DNA of 54,575 nucleotides, taken from positions 1 to 54,575 of the forward strand of contig NZ_QNVV01000026.1 of assembly GCF_003384725.1 (NCBI RefSeq), read 5' to 3'. The notes under the pieces are model-generated. The model searched no databases. It worked only from the letters and a program-made list of their open reading frames with translations, and was not told where the DNA came from. Numbering within the stretch: the stretch's first letter is position 1; each line of letters starts with the position of its first letter. The stretch comes from Chryseobacterium pennipullorum. Its GTDB lineage: Bacteria > Bacteroidota > Bacteroidia > Flavobacteriales > Weeksellaceae. Below, in pieces: positions 43,732 through 51,441 of the stretch. Both the position numbers and the translations under genes were made by a program.

Positions 43732-44679
43732 ATGAAGAACGAATTTTTAGCAAGCATTTTCCTTGTTTGCGCTCAATTATTTTCCGCTCAGTCTTTCGAT
43801 ACACAAGCCCATCGCGGCGGGAAATCACTATATCCGGAGAATACCATTCCTGCGATGAAGAATGCTTTAAAAATGAACATTACGACTTTGGAGATGGATC
43901 TGGCTGTAACGAAAGATAAACAGGTAATTCTTTCCCATGATGCTTTTCTATCCCCTGAACTGATCACAAAGCCGAACGGAACCTATATCCCGAAGGATTC
44001 GGGGTTTTATTACAAAATTTACGAAATGCCCTACGAAAAGATCAAAACATTTGATGTAGGTTTAAAGAAACTCGACAACTATCCGGACCAAAAGAAAATG
44101 AAGGTTCAGAAACCTCTTTTTTCTGATGTCATAGATGCCGTGGAAAGCTTTGCTCGTGAATTGAAAAGACCATTACCTTATTATAATATAGAAACAAAAA
44201 CACGTCCATTCTCTGATCATATTTTTCATCCCGAGCCTAAAGAATTTGTAGACCTAATGATGAAGATCATTCTGGAAAAAGGAATTCAGGATAGGGTAAT
44301 CATTCAGTCTTTTGATCCGAGAACCCTTGAGATTATTCATAAGCAGTATCCCCAGATAATGACTGCCTTACTTGTAGAGAAGGTAGACGATAAAAAGCTT
44401 GCGCAACAGCGGGTTCATTTTAAAAATATTCCGGAAGATCAGTTTAGAAAATATCCGGACCATCTGAATGGAGTGGAGGGCGATATGAAATTTCTAAGCT
44501 TTACACCCACGATCTACAGTCCTGATCATACCCTTGTTGACTCTAAGCTCGTGCAAGAGTGCCATTCACTGGGCATGAAGGTAATACCATGGACTGTGAA
44601 TACTAAAGAAAGATTAAATGCCCTAAAAGAAATGGGAGTAGATGGCATCATCAGTGATGATCCACGGATATTTGAGTAA
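43732..44679 (+). CDS. Exported glycerophosphodiester phosphodiesterase
   Basis: A 315-residue GDPD-family enzyme that cleaves glycerophosphodiesters to glycerol 3-phosphate and an alcohol. Signal peptide 1-20 (LFSAQ). Catalytic and metal residues: His27-Arg28 (AHRGG), Glu36 (YPENT), Glu54 and Asp56 (LEMDLAVT) and His69 (LSHDAF). The C-terminus has MKVIPWTVNTKERLNALKEMGVDGIISDDP, the usual end of the TIM barrel. Periplasmic. It may feed on lipid head groups. It is a single gene convergent with a PorT-like gene. Confidence 0.94.
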   Translation: MKNEFLASIFLVCAQLFSAQSFDTQAHRGGKSLYPENTIPAMKNALKMNITTLEMDLAVTKDKQVILSHDAFLSPELITKPNGTYIPKDSGFYYKIYEMPYEKIKTFDVGLKKLDNYPDQKKMKVQKPLFSDVIDAVESFARELKRPLPYYNIETKTRPFSDHIFHPEPKEFVDLMMKIILEKGIQDRVIIQSFDPRTLEIIHKQYPQIMTALLVEKVDDKKLAQQRVHFKNIPEDQFRKYPDHLNGVEGDMKFLSFTPTIYSPDHTLVDSKLVQECHSLGMKVIPWTVNTKERLNALKEMGVDGIISDDPRIFE

Positions 44680-44758
44680 ACTTGATTATTGGATGACAGG
44701 AAAGCGTACAGGCGAGGTAGCCAGCAGAAAACTTTTAATCCCTGAATTGCAAAATATA

Positions 44759-44790
44759 AATAGCCGGAAGAAAAAAATCTTGCGGCTATT
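44759..44790. terminator. Hairpin between GDPD gene and PorT-like gene 1
   Basis: Arms AATAGCCG and CGGCTATT with a 16-base A-rich loop, followed by a second small hairpin (AATGCA ... TGCATT, 44797-44814). They lie between convergent genes and can serve either side. Confidence 0.5.
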
Positions 44791-44839
44791 TTATGCAATG
44801 CACCGAAATGCATTGGAGTTAAAAATTGGTTTATTCTGA

Positions 44840-45541
44840 TTAGAACTTATAGTTCAGACCTAACTGAAACACTCTGTTGTTGTTTGCAGCAGCTGGTAAG
44901 CTCTTGTCAATTTTTGTCAAACTGTTTACATATCTTGCATTGATACCGATATTAGAAGTAATATCATATCCTAAACCAAGACCTAAACCAAAGTTGAACT
45001 TATTGATCTGATCCTTATCTACATCTTCAGAGTGAGACGTGTTTGTCGTCGTCGTTACACCTCCGGTAGTAGATGCCACTGTTGATTCACCTTTGTTTTT
45101 ACCGTTGATGAAATAACTGAATTCAGGTCCTGCTTCAATGTAAAACTTATCAGTAGGTCTCATTTGAACCATTAATGGAACTGAAATGTAATTCATTGTT
45201 AATTTATCCTGTAATTTGGTTTTCACATTAGTGGTTCCGTTATCTGTCTCCTTAGAAGAGATCACGTCTCTAGCTCCCATCTGGTTGTATAATACCTCCG
45301 GCTGTAAGCTGAATTGTTTAGAGATTGGGATATTAACGAATACTCCGGCATGGAATCCTATTTTCTGGCTATTCAAACCAAATTCCTGTGCACTGTAATA
45401 AGCAGAGTTACCTCCGGCCTTAATACCGAATCTTACCGGTTGAACATCGTTTTTAAGAGGTGACGTGTTTACTGTTTTTGTTTCCTGTGCGAAAGCTAAT
45501 GTACCAGCAGTTAATGCCAATCCCAAAAATAACTTCTTCAT
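44840..45541 (-). CDS. PorT-like outer-membrane beta-barrel protein 1
   Basis: A 233-residue protein with signal peptide (MKKLFLGLALTAGTLAFAQ). The mature part alternates polar and hydrophobic residues in strands typical of small outer-membrane barrels: FGIKAGGN, GFHAGVFVNIPISKQFSLQPEVLYNQ, FYIEAGPEFSYF, FNFGLGLGLGYDI and the terminal LGLNYKF, whose final Phe is a barrel-assembly signal. Function unknown; probably a small structural porin-like barrel. It is one of three paralogues and carries a 16-bp element 70 bases upstream. A linker at residues 150-175 is rich in Thr, Ser and Gly. Confidence 0.88.
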   Translation of the reverse strand: MKKLFLGLALTAGTLAFAQETKTVNTSPLKNDVQPVRFGIKAGGNSAYYSAQEFGLNSQKIGFHAGVFVNIPISKQFSLQPEVLYNQMGARDVISSKETDNGTTNVKTKLQDKLTMNYISVPLMVQMRPTDKFYIEAGPEFSYFINGKNKGESTVASTTGGVTTTTNTSHSEDVDKDQINKFNFGLGLGLGYDITSNIGINARYVNSLTKIDKSLPAAANNNRVFQLGLNYKF

Positions 45542-45610
45542 AATTTTTATTTTTTAATTTTTTTACTATTTGCTTGTGTGTGATTTGTCAATCAGACTTG
45601 AATTATTTTG

Positions 45611-45626
45611 CAAATTGCTTGCCAAA
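45611..45626 (-). promoter_or_regulatory. Shared 16-bp element of PorT-like gene 1
   Basis: TTTGGCAAGCAATTTG on the minus strand, 70 bases upstream of the start codon, followed by CAA. It is identical to the copy upstream of gene 3. The GG-N10-GC spacing of sigma-54 promoters is met here only, because C follows TTTG; see findings. Confidence 0.55.
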
Positions 45627-46194
45627 GTCGAAAAATGCTTCATTAAAGGGCTTTGAGAAGGGTTTTTGCGCTGATATACATTTATGCTTTCATCACTTTT
45701 TTGTGATAAAATATAATATTAGTGTTAATTTTTTGTGAACAATTTAATCTTAAAAAAGAATTGATAATTATAATTTAAAGTTGAGTTTTTTGTAAAAAAA
45801 TATATAAGAGATCAAAAATTGAATGTTTTTCAAAACGACAACAACAATATAATTAAGAATAAAACACAATAGAAGGAATAAAAACGCAACAAATCTGGTC
45901 CACATGCTAGGGCAAGGAATAAATATTCTGAATTTGGAGATAGTACATTCATTGGTTTGGAAAATGATATTGGAATAACCATATATATGATAGGATAGGT
46001 GCAGAAGTTCGGTAATGTAAATCGTAAAAATTACATTGATCCACTGAAGGGAGAACATCTTCGACTAACATATAAGTATAAATAAGTATAAAAAAATTAA
46101 CCACAGATGTTGAGGAAATTTTCGGAGGTGTTTTTTTTCTAAGCGACTTACTTATGTCGATAAAAGTAAAAACCGACATGGCCCATGGAAAGCG

Positions 46195-46230
46195 AAAAAG
46201 TCAGACATAAACAAATAGGCCTGACTTTTT
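46195..46230 (-). terminator. Terminator without an associated protein gene
   Basis: Perfect 10-bp arms AAAAAGTCAG and CTGACTTTTT with a 16-base loop. No protein gene lies upstream within reach on either strand. The nearest promoter-like element is the 16-bp copy at 46452-46467, about 220 bases away on the minus strand. Confidence 0.65.
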
Positions 46231-46450
46231 CTATTGAAATCAAAATGTATTTTATATTAAATTAAAAACGTTTCTGTTTCAAGTAATGATCCGGAAACAG
46301 TGTAGTATTCAGCAGTGTTTGTCATGATTAACTTTTGGGATTTGTGATTCTATAATGGTAAGAATGTTTTTAGAACGGATCAATCATTTAAGAAAAACAG
46401 AAAAAAGTAAGCTGAAAACTTACAGGATGGTTACAATCATTACTTCAGAG
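46195..46450 (-). ncRNA. Candidate small transcript from the fourth 16-bp element
   Basis: A stretch of about 220-255 bases between a copy of the PorT-gene upstream element and a strong terminator, both on the minus strand. It has no long open frame; the only candidate is 46257-46325 (22 residues, MTNTAEYYTVSGSLLETETF...) without a clear ribosome binding site. It may be a small RNA, a small-peptide mRNA, or the leftover of a deleted paralogue that kept its promoter and terminator. Position and regulation are inferred. Confidence 0.3.
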
Positions 46451-46451
46451 A

Positions 46452-46467
46452 CAAATTTCTTGCCAAA
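46452..46467 (-). promoter_or_regulatory. Fourth copy of the 16-bp PorT-gene element
   Basis: TTTGGCAAGAAATTTG on the minus strand, one base different from the copies upstream of genes 1 and 3. It does not precede a protein gene. Confidence 0.5.
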
Positions 46468-46482
46468 TTAATGTTGTAAAAT

Positions 46483-46518
46483 AAAAAGACCGGATCAAAT
46501 AAATAATCCGGTCTTTTT
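46483..46518 (-). terminator. Terminator of PorT-like gene 2
   Basis: Arms AAAAAGACCGGAT and ATCCGGTCTTTTT around a 10-base loop, 35 bases past the stop codon of PorT-like gene 2. Confidence 0.8.
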
Positions 46519-46553
46519 TATAATATCAAATTTGTTAAAAAGTAATAAGCTTA

Positions 46554-47141
46554 TTAGAATTTATAAGCTAAACCTACCTGGAATACTCCATTTTTAGACG
46601 AATCTGATCCGCTAGGTCTGTTTTTTGCGAGATCAGTTAACCCAGCAACATATCTCAGATTCACTCCGATATTGTTTGTGAAATAGTAACCTGCTCCAAG
46701 ACCGATTCCAAAATCGAAAGTTTTAAGCTCATCCTTAACATCTACAGATGCTGAATTATATTTTGACTTAGCACTCATAAGAAATCCAAACTGAGGACCT
46801 GCTTCAAGATATAAGTTCGGTAGAGCGTTGTACTGGAACATTACCGGTACAGCGATATAATCTAAATTAAGCTTTGCATTTCCGTCAAAATCATCTTTTG
46901 CTCCCATACCACTGTATAATACCTCCGGCTGCACACTGAAGTCCTGCGCAACAGGAATGTTTGCAAATGCTCCTCCGTAGAATCCTGCTTTAGATTTCAA
47001 GCCATCTCCTGAAATGCTTGAGATATTAAGACCGGCTTTTAAACCAAATCTAACGGGTGATGATGTATGGGTAGAAGTTGTTTTCTGAGCGAAAGTAAAA
47101 GTACCTGCTACAAGGGCAAAGCCTAAAAGAATCTTTTTCAT
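46554..47141 (-). CDS. PorT-like outer-membrane beta-barrel protein 2
   Basis: A 195-residue barrel protein with signal peptide (MKKILLGFALVAGTFTFAQ). It shares with its neighbours FGLKAGLN, GFYGGAFANIPVAQDFSVQPEVLY, LDYIAVPVMFQYNALPNLYLEAGPQFGF, FGIGLGAGYYFTNNIGVNLRYVAGL and the C-terminal VGLAYKF. It is closer to gene 3 than to gene 1. Function unknown. It has its own terminator and the shared 16-bp element 51 bases upstream of the start. Confidence 0.88.
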   Translation of the reverse strand: MKKILLGFALVAGTFTFAQKTTSTHTSSPVRFGLKAGLNISSISGDGLKSKAGFYGGAFANIPVAQDFSVQPEVLYSGMGAKDDFDGNAKLNLDYIAVPVMFQYNALPNLYLEAGPQFGFLMSAKSKYNSASVDVKDELKTFDFGIGLGAGYYFTNNIGVNLRYVAGLTDLAKNRPSGSDSSKNGVFQVGLAYKF

Positions 47142-47191
47142 AAGTTTTTATTTAATAGTTATTAAGTTTTATTTAACATTTCGTTTAGAAT

Positions 47192-47207
47192 CAAATATTA
47201 TGCCAAA
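47192..47207 (-). promoter_or_regulatory. 16-bp element of PorT-like gene 2
   Basis: TTTGGCATAATATTTG on the minus strand, 51 bases upstream of the start codon. Compared with the copies of genes 1 and 3 the ends TTTGGCA and ATTTG are kept and the middle differs. Confidence 0.5.
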
Positions 47208-47330
47208 GAAAATTAATCGTAGAGCTGTTTATATCAAACTGCTGTACTAAAGCAATACTTATGTTTTTCCTTCTATCTGCTGAATTATTAAAAAAAGTAA
47301 AATAACTTTTTTTAACATATGGACAGAAAA

Positions 47331-47356
47331 AAAGATCAGATTAAAACCTGATCTTT
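47331..47356 (-). terminator. Terminator of PorT-like gene 3
   Basis: Arms AAAGATCAG and CTGATCTTT with an eight-base loop; a T-run follows on the minus strand. It lies about 40 bases past the stop codon. Confidence 0.7.
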
Positions 47357-47396
47357 CTTATTGAATATAAAAATTTGTTAGTGAATGTGTTGCTTA

Positions 47397-48026
47397 TTAT
47401 CTGAATTTATAAGCTAAACCTACCTGGAATACATTGTTTCTTACTGCATCAGCTCCGCTAGGTCTGTTTTTGGCGATATCTGTTAAACCTGCAACATATC
47501 TTGCTGTGATTCCTAAGTTAGGAGTGAAGTAATATCCTGCACCAAGACCAATACCAAAGTTGAATGTGTTGAAATTATCTTTGTAATTGTCTGATGTAGA
47601 AGAATCTCCGTTAGATTCGTTTTTAAGTTTGTTTTTAGCACTTACCATAAAACCGAATTCCGGACCTGCTTCTAGATAAAGATTAGGAAGGGCATTGTAC
47701 TGGAACATTACCGGTACTGCGATATAATCTAGCTTAGTAGAAGCTGAATATTTTGTTCCCAGTGCTGTAAAGTTGGATTTGTTACCATACTGAGAATATA
47801 TTACCTCCGGCTGAACGCTGAATGAAGTAGCCACTGGAATGTTAGCAAATACCCCTGCATTAAATCCGATTTTAGATTTCTGATCGTCTAATCCACTGTC
47901 TTTTGAAAGTGAAGATACGTTCATTCCTCCTTTTACCCCAAATGTTACAGGATTAGATGAAGGTGTCTGTTGAGCGAACGCAAATGTGCTTGCAGTTACT
48001 GCTAATCCTAAAATTAACTTTTTCAT
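47397..48026 (-). CDS. PorT-like outer-membrane beta-barrel protein 3
   Basis: A 209-residue paralogue with signal peptide (MKKLILGLAVTASTFAFAQ). Strand patterns: FGVKGGMN, GFNAGVFANIPVATSFSVQPEVIY, LDYIAVPVMFQYNALPNLY, LEAGPEFGF, FNFGIGLGAGYYFTPNLGI and VFQVGLAYKFR. Compared with gene 2 it has a longer hydrophilic loop near residues 135-150 (NKLKNESNGDSSTSDNYKD). Outer-membrane location is inferred from the signal and the barrel pattern; function is unknown. Confidence 0.88.
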   Translation of the reverse strand: MKKLILGLAVTASTFAFAQQTPSSNPVTFGVKGGMNVSSLSKDSGLDDQKSKIGFNAGVFANIPVATSFSVQPEVIYSQYGNKSNFTALGTKYSASTKLDYIAVPVMFQYNALPNLYLEAGPEFGFMVSAKNKLKNESNGDSSTSDNYKDNFNTFNFGIGLGAGYYFTPNLGITARYVAGLTDIAKNRPSGADAVRNNVFQVGLAYKFR

Positions 48027-48108
48027 AACTTTAATTTTTTAATTTTACTCTTTCTTAATTTTAAATTTTACTACGGTCAACATTTTCAGTTGAACGCAGA
48101 GTATCTTT

Positions 48109-48124
48109 CAAATTGCTTGCCAAA
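48109..48124 (-). promoter_or_regulatory. 16-bp element of PorT-like gene 3
   Basis: TTTGGCAAGCAATTTG on the minus strand, 83 bases upstream of the start codon and identical to the copy of gene 1; here it is followed by AAA. Confidence 0.55.
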
Positions 48125-48151
48125 AGTATTTTTTATGATTTAAATCACTAA

Positions 48152-48180
48152 AAAAACCGTTCAAATATCGAACGGTTTTT
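48152..48180 (-). terminator. Terminator behind aroB
   Basis: Arms AAAAACCGTTC and GAACGGTTTTT with a seven-base loop and A/T-runs on both sides. It lies 124 bases past the aroB stop and just upstream of the PorT-like gene 3 element, so it insulates the two. Confidence 0.75.
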
Positions 48181-48303
48181 AATGTATGGTATTGATTAAC
48201 AAAATGTTGAAAATGTAAAACAAACATTTGTTTAGAATTGGTCTAAATTGACAATTTTGTCAAAAAGGACATTGTATATAGTGTATAAAGCTTCAGGTAA
48301 ACC

Positions 48304-49350
48304 TTATGCATCATTCAGTTTTCTGTAAAAATGAAGGGATTCCAAAATGTTTTTTTGGCTGCACTGATGATCATATGTACAGGACCCAACCCCTGAGAGT
48401 AATGAAAAATTGATTTTACTGTCTACATTCTTTTTATCATTAAGCAGGAGTGCCGTAATATCATCGTCTTTGAAATCACTGATATCAAGGTAAGGGTAAT
48501 ATCTCTGAATATTTTCAATAATCATTCTTGAATCTTCCTTCGATATCAGTTTTTCCAGGTAGGCAAGATGACTTTCCGCAATCATTCCCATCGCCACTGC
48601 CTCCCCATGAAGAATAGGATTCCCTTGCTGCAAGCAAAGACTTTCAACCGCATGTCCTATGGTGTGCCCGAAATTCAGCGTTTTCCTGATATTGCTTTCA
48701 TGAAAATCCTTTTCAACCACTTCCTGTTTAATATCCATGGAAGTCTGGATGTGTGGGGCAACTGCTTCCACGTCCAGCTTAGGAATCTGAATCAGCTGAT
48801 TCCAATGTGCTTTATCCGCAATAAGACCATGCTTCAGCATTTCTGCAAATCCGCTTCTCAATTCTTTAAAAGGTAATGTTTCAAGAAATTTGGGATATAT
48901 AAAGATTTGTTCCGGGAAGGCAAAGGTTCCCACCATATTTTTATAATGCATAAGGTCGATCCCGGTTTTTCCACCAATAGACGCATCGCACATGGACAAA
49001 AGGGTAGTAGGGATATTGATAAACTGTATTCCTCTTTTATAGGTGGAAGAGACAAAGCCCCCCATATCAGTAATGACACCGCCGCCAAGGTTGATAACAA
49101 GCGCCTTTCTGTCCGCTTTCATTTCTGTGAGAATCTCCCAAAGTTGATTGGCAGTCTGAATATTCTTCATCTCCTCACCGGCTTCAATTTCCAGAATTTC
49201 AAAACCAAGATCTGTTTCCATATTCCCCAAAAGAACCGGAAGACAGTATTCATGGGTATTCTCATCTACCAGAATAAAAATTTTGCTGAAAGATTTTTCA
49301 TGAAGAAAGTCGTTTAACTGAGAGAAATTATCGTTTAATATTGTTATCAT
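48304..49350 (-). CDS. aroB: 3-dehydroquinate synthase
   Basis: A 348-residue enzyme of the shikimate pathway from the ATG at 49350; an in-frame TTG six bases upstream is also possible. It converts DAHP to 3-dehydroquinate using NAD and a metal ion. Diagnostic segments: NLGGGVITDMGGFVSSTYKRGI (shown here in part as NLGGGVITDMGGF), PTTLLSMCDASIGGKTGID, ELRSGFAEMLKHG, and the zinc-binding LNFGHTIGHAVE with HGEAVAMGM. It is a single gene, divergent from the pseudouridine synthase gene. Confidence 0.96.
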   Translation of the reverse strand: MITILNDNFSQLNDFLHEKSFSKIFILVDENTHEYCLPVLLGNMETDLGFEILEIEAGEEMKNIQTANQLWEILTEMKADRKALVINLGGGVITDMGGFVSSTYKRGIQFINIPTTLLSMCDASIGGKTGIDLMHYKNMVGTFAFPEQIFIYPKFLETLPFKELRSGFAEMLKHGLIADKAHWNQLIQIPKLDVEAVAPHIQTSMDIKQEVVEKDFHESNIRKTLNFGHTIGHAVESLCLQQGNPILHGEAVAMGMIAESHLAYLEKLISKEDSRMIIENIQRYYPYLDISDFKDDDITALLLNDKKNVDSKINFSLLSGVGSCTYDHQCSQKNILESLHFYRKLNDA

Positions 49351-49429
49351 CTTCAAATTTTTGTAAAGTTAAAAAGTAAACTATATTGCAAAGTTATGAT
49401 TCTTAATTTTTAACTCGTAACTAAATTAC

Positions 49430-49437
49430 TATCTTTG
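49430..49437 (+). promoter_or_regulatory. Candidate -7 box of the pseudouridine synthase gene
   Basis: TATCTTTG, matching TAnnTTTG, 14 bases before the ATG at 49452. The leader would be very short (under 12 nucleotides). Confidence 0.45.
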
Positions 49438-49451
49438 CAGAAATTTTTAGA

Positions 49452-50639
49452 ATGAGCAGAGATAATAATAATTCAGACAGACCAAAGAGACCAAGAATTT
49501 CCACCAAGAAAAGTTCTGATGATTCTCGTGCTTCCAGATCTGGAAATTCTTCAGGATCAAAACCTTTCAAAAAACCATTTTCTAAGGATGGTGACAGAAG
49601 AGGTCCGGAACATAAAGGTTCCAATTCCAAATTTGATAAAAAACCTTTCAAAAAAAATACGGAAAGCTTTGAAGGCTCCAATGAAGAAGGAGGTTCAAAA
49701 TATGAGAGAAAACCTTATATTACGAATAAAAGTGAGAGCTATGAAAAGAAATCTTTCGGGAAATCCGGCCCTAAAAGAGGAGGAAAAAGCTTTGATACCA
49801 GAGATAAATATGAAAGAGGCAGCCTGAAATACGGAAGAAGACCGTCCAATGGTGATGATAGAAATGATGACAGGGCAAAATCTTTTGTACAGAAAAGAAG
49901 GCTGAACAAAATTGAAAAAGATGTATATAAAGACAGCATCCGTCTTAATAAATATATTGCCAATTCCGGAATCTGCAGCAGGAGAGAAGCAGATGAGCTG
50001 ATTACCCAAGGGCTTGTGGAAGTGAACGGAAAAGTAGTTACAGAGATGGGATATCAGGTACAGAAAACAGACAGAGTTGTTTTTGACGGTCAGAATATCA
50101 CGCCTGAAAAGCCGGTGTATGTCCTTTTAAATAAGCCAAAAGGGTATATTTCAACAACAAAAGATGACAAAGCGAGAAAAACAGTGATGGATCTTGTAGC
50201 CAATGCTTCTCCTTACAGACTTTTCCCGGTTGGAAGATTAGACCGTTCTACCACAGGTGTTATTTTGCTGACGAATGACGGGCACATGACAAAAAAACTG
50301 ACACATCCTTCTTTTGATGCCAAGAAAATTTACCATGTTACCTTAGATAAGAAACTGACAGGTGAAGATCTGCGTCTTATTGCTGAAGGAATCCGTCTTG
50401 ACGAAGGAGTAGCTGTAGTAGATCAGATTTCATATATTGAAGGAAAACCTAAAAATGAGATCGGAATTGAAATCCATATCGGATGGAACAGAGTGATCAG
50501 AAGAATTTTCCAAAGATTAGGGTATGAAGTAGAGTCTCTGGACAGGGTGATGTTTGCAGGACTCACAAAGAAGAATATCAAAAGAGGACACTGGAGAATC
50601 CTTACAGATCTGGAAGTGAACAACCTTAAAATGCTTTAA
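49452..50639 (+). CDS. RluB/RsuA-type rRNA pseudouridine synthase with long disordered N-terminus
   Basis: A 395-residue protein. Residues 1-155 are low-complexity and highly charged, rich in Lys, Arg, Ser, Gly and Asp with repeats such as KKPF and GGK. Residues from about 160 form an S4 RNA-binding domain (IRLNKYIANSGICSRREADELI), then the pseudouridine synthase domain with catalytic Asp264 in GRLDRSTTG and the LLTNDG, KIYHVTLD and WNRVIRRIFQRLG segments. It should modify a uridine in 23S or 16S rRNA; the exact site is unknown. The N-terminal tail is about 150 residues longer than in the Escherichia enzymes, which have about 230-290 residues. Confidence 0.92.
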   Translation: MSRDNNNSDRPKRPRISTKKSSDDSRASRSGNSSGSKPFKKPFSKDGDRRGPEHKGSNSKFDKKPFKKNTESFEGSNEEGGSKYERKPYITNKSESYEKKSFGKSGPKRGGKSFDTRDKYERGSLKYGRRPSNGDDRNDDRAKSFVQKRRLNKIEKDVYKDSIRLNKYIANSGICSRREADELITQGLVEVNGKVVTEMGYQVQKTDRVVFDGQNITPEKPVYVLLNKPKGYISTTKDDKARKTVMDLVANASPYRLFPVGRLDRSTTGVILLTNDGHMTKKLTHPSFDAKKIYHVTLDKKLTGEDLRLIAEGIRLDEGVAVVDQISYIEGKPKNEIGIEIHIGWNRVIRRIFQRLGYEVESLDRVMFAGLTKKNIKRGHWRILTDLEVNNLKML

Positions 50640-50710
50640 TTAAATCATCAGCAACGAATCATAAATCTTAGATTCGGACTAATGGAAGATATTTTAAGTG
50701 TAAAAATATA

Positions 50711-50739
50711 AAGCGCAGAATTAAATTCTGTGCTTTTTT
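50711..50739 (+). terminator. Terminator of the pseudouridine synthase gene
   Basis: Arms AAGCGCAGAATT and AATTCTGTGCTT with a G-T pair, followed by a T-run, 72 bases past the stop. Confidence 0.7.
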
Positions 50740-50820
50740 AATATCGATAAGTTATCATCACAAAAAACTCTTGATGATCAGAATGCTTTCATTATATAGT
50801 AACAATATCCTAAGTTTGAA

Positions 50821-50853
50821 TGTCTCAATAATGAGACATTTGTCGTATATTTG
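50821..50853. promoter_or_regulatory. Operator and -7 box upstream of the tetR gene
   Basis: A perfect palindrome TGTCTCAATAATGAGACA (50821-50838) lies directly upstream of TATATTTG (50846-50853, TAnnTTTG). TTGTC and GACAA half-sites also flank the -7 box. The start codon is at 50869. This fits autorepression by the TetR-type protein. Confidence 0.6.
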
Positions 50854-50868
50854 GGACAATAAAAATGT

Positions 50869-51441
50869 ATGAATACTCAGCAAAAAATTATTGAGGCTGC
50901 TATATCGGTTTTAAATGAGAATTTTTCAGCATCACTAGAGGATATTGCAGTGCGTTGTGGCATTAACCGGAGAACGCTTCACCGGTATTTTAAAAGCCGC
51001 AGTGAATTGTTGGAGGCATGCAATAAGAATATGATGGAGGCGTGGGAGCTTGCTGCGATCAAAGCCTGGAACAGTTCCAACGATCCTTTGGTACAACTTG
51101 AACATTTGTTATACGCAGGAATTGACAGCGGAACGAAGTATGCCTTCCTTATCAAACTCAATGAAAGTGTAAATTCCTCCTCAACAATTAACGAGACTGA
51201 ACAAAATACTTCCTATTTTAAAGCCAGAAACCAATTATTTGATGCCATAAGGGAATTGCAGAATGAAAAGGTAATCGATGACCGGTTTCCGTTACCCTGG
51301 ATCAGAATTCTTTTTACCAGTGTGATCACTGCAACGATTACCGCATTAAGGTCCGGAGATATTGCTCAGAATGAGATCAGGAAACTGGCATGGCAATCAT
51401 TCAGCAGAAGTATTGGCATACAGATAAACCCACAAAAATGA
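50869..51441 (+). CDS. TetR/AcrR family transcriptional regulator
   Basis: A 190-residue regulator. The N-terminal helix-turn-helix is clear: QQKIIEAAISVLNENFSA, LEDIAVRCGINRRTLHRYFKSRSELLEAC (in parts). The C-terminal ligand domain is not recognised further. It probably binds the palindrome in its own promoter. Its stop codon overlaps the start of the esterase gene (ATGA), so the two are coupled and the ligand may be related to the esterase substrate or product; this is inference. Confidence 0.9.
   Translation: MNTQQKIIEAAISVLNENFSASLEDIAVRCGINRRTLHRYFKSRSELLEACNKNMMEAWELAAIKAWNSSNDPLVQLEHLLYAGIDSGTKYAFLIKLNESVNSSSTINETEQNTSYFKARNQLFDAIRELQNEKVIDDRFPLPWIRILFTSVITATITALRSGDIAQNEIRKLAWQSFSRSIGIQINPQK

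Larger units (their letters stand above)
45542..46553. other. One-kb region with no convincing protein gene
   Basis: It holds the leader and shared upstream element of PorT-like gene 1 at its left end. The middle (45760-46190) is AT-rich with open frames of 76-96 codons on the minus strand that overlap each other, lack plausible composition and have no recognisable protein pattern. At its right end are a terminator (46195-46230), a possible small transcript (46231-46450), a further copy of the 16-bp element (46452-46467) and the terminator of PorT-like gene 2. The layout suggests a lost or shrunken fourth gene. Confidence 0.5.

Noticed and set aside
45608..45627. A firm call of a sigma-54 promoter for the PorT-like genes
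   Set aside because: Only one of four copies has GC at the -12 position with the right spacing; no enhancer or activator gene is seen. Kept as an unexplained shared element.
45768..46179. Overlapping minus-strand open frames of 96 and 76 codons in the gap after PorT-like gene 1
   Set aside because: Composition follows the AT-rich sequence, no ribosome binding site, the two frames overlap each other, and no protein pattern is seen.
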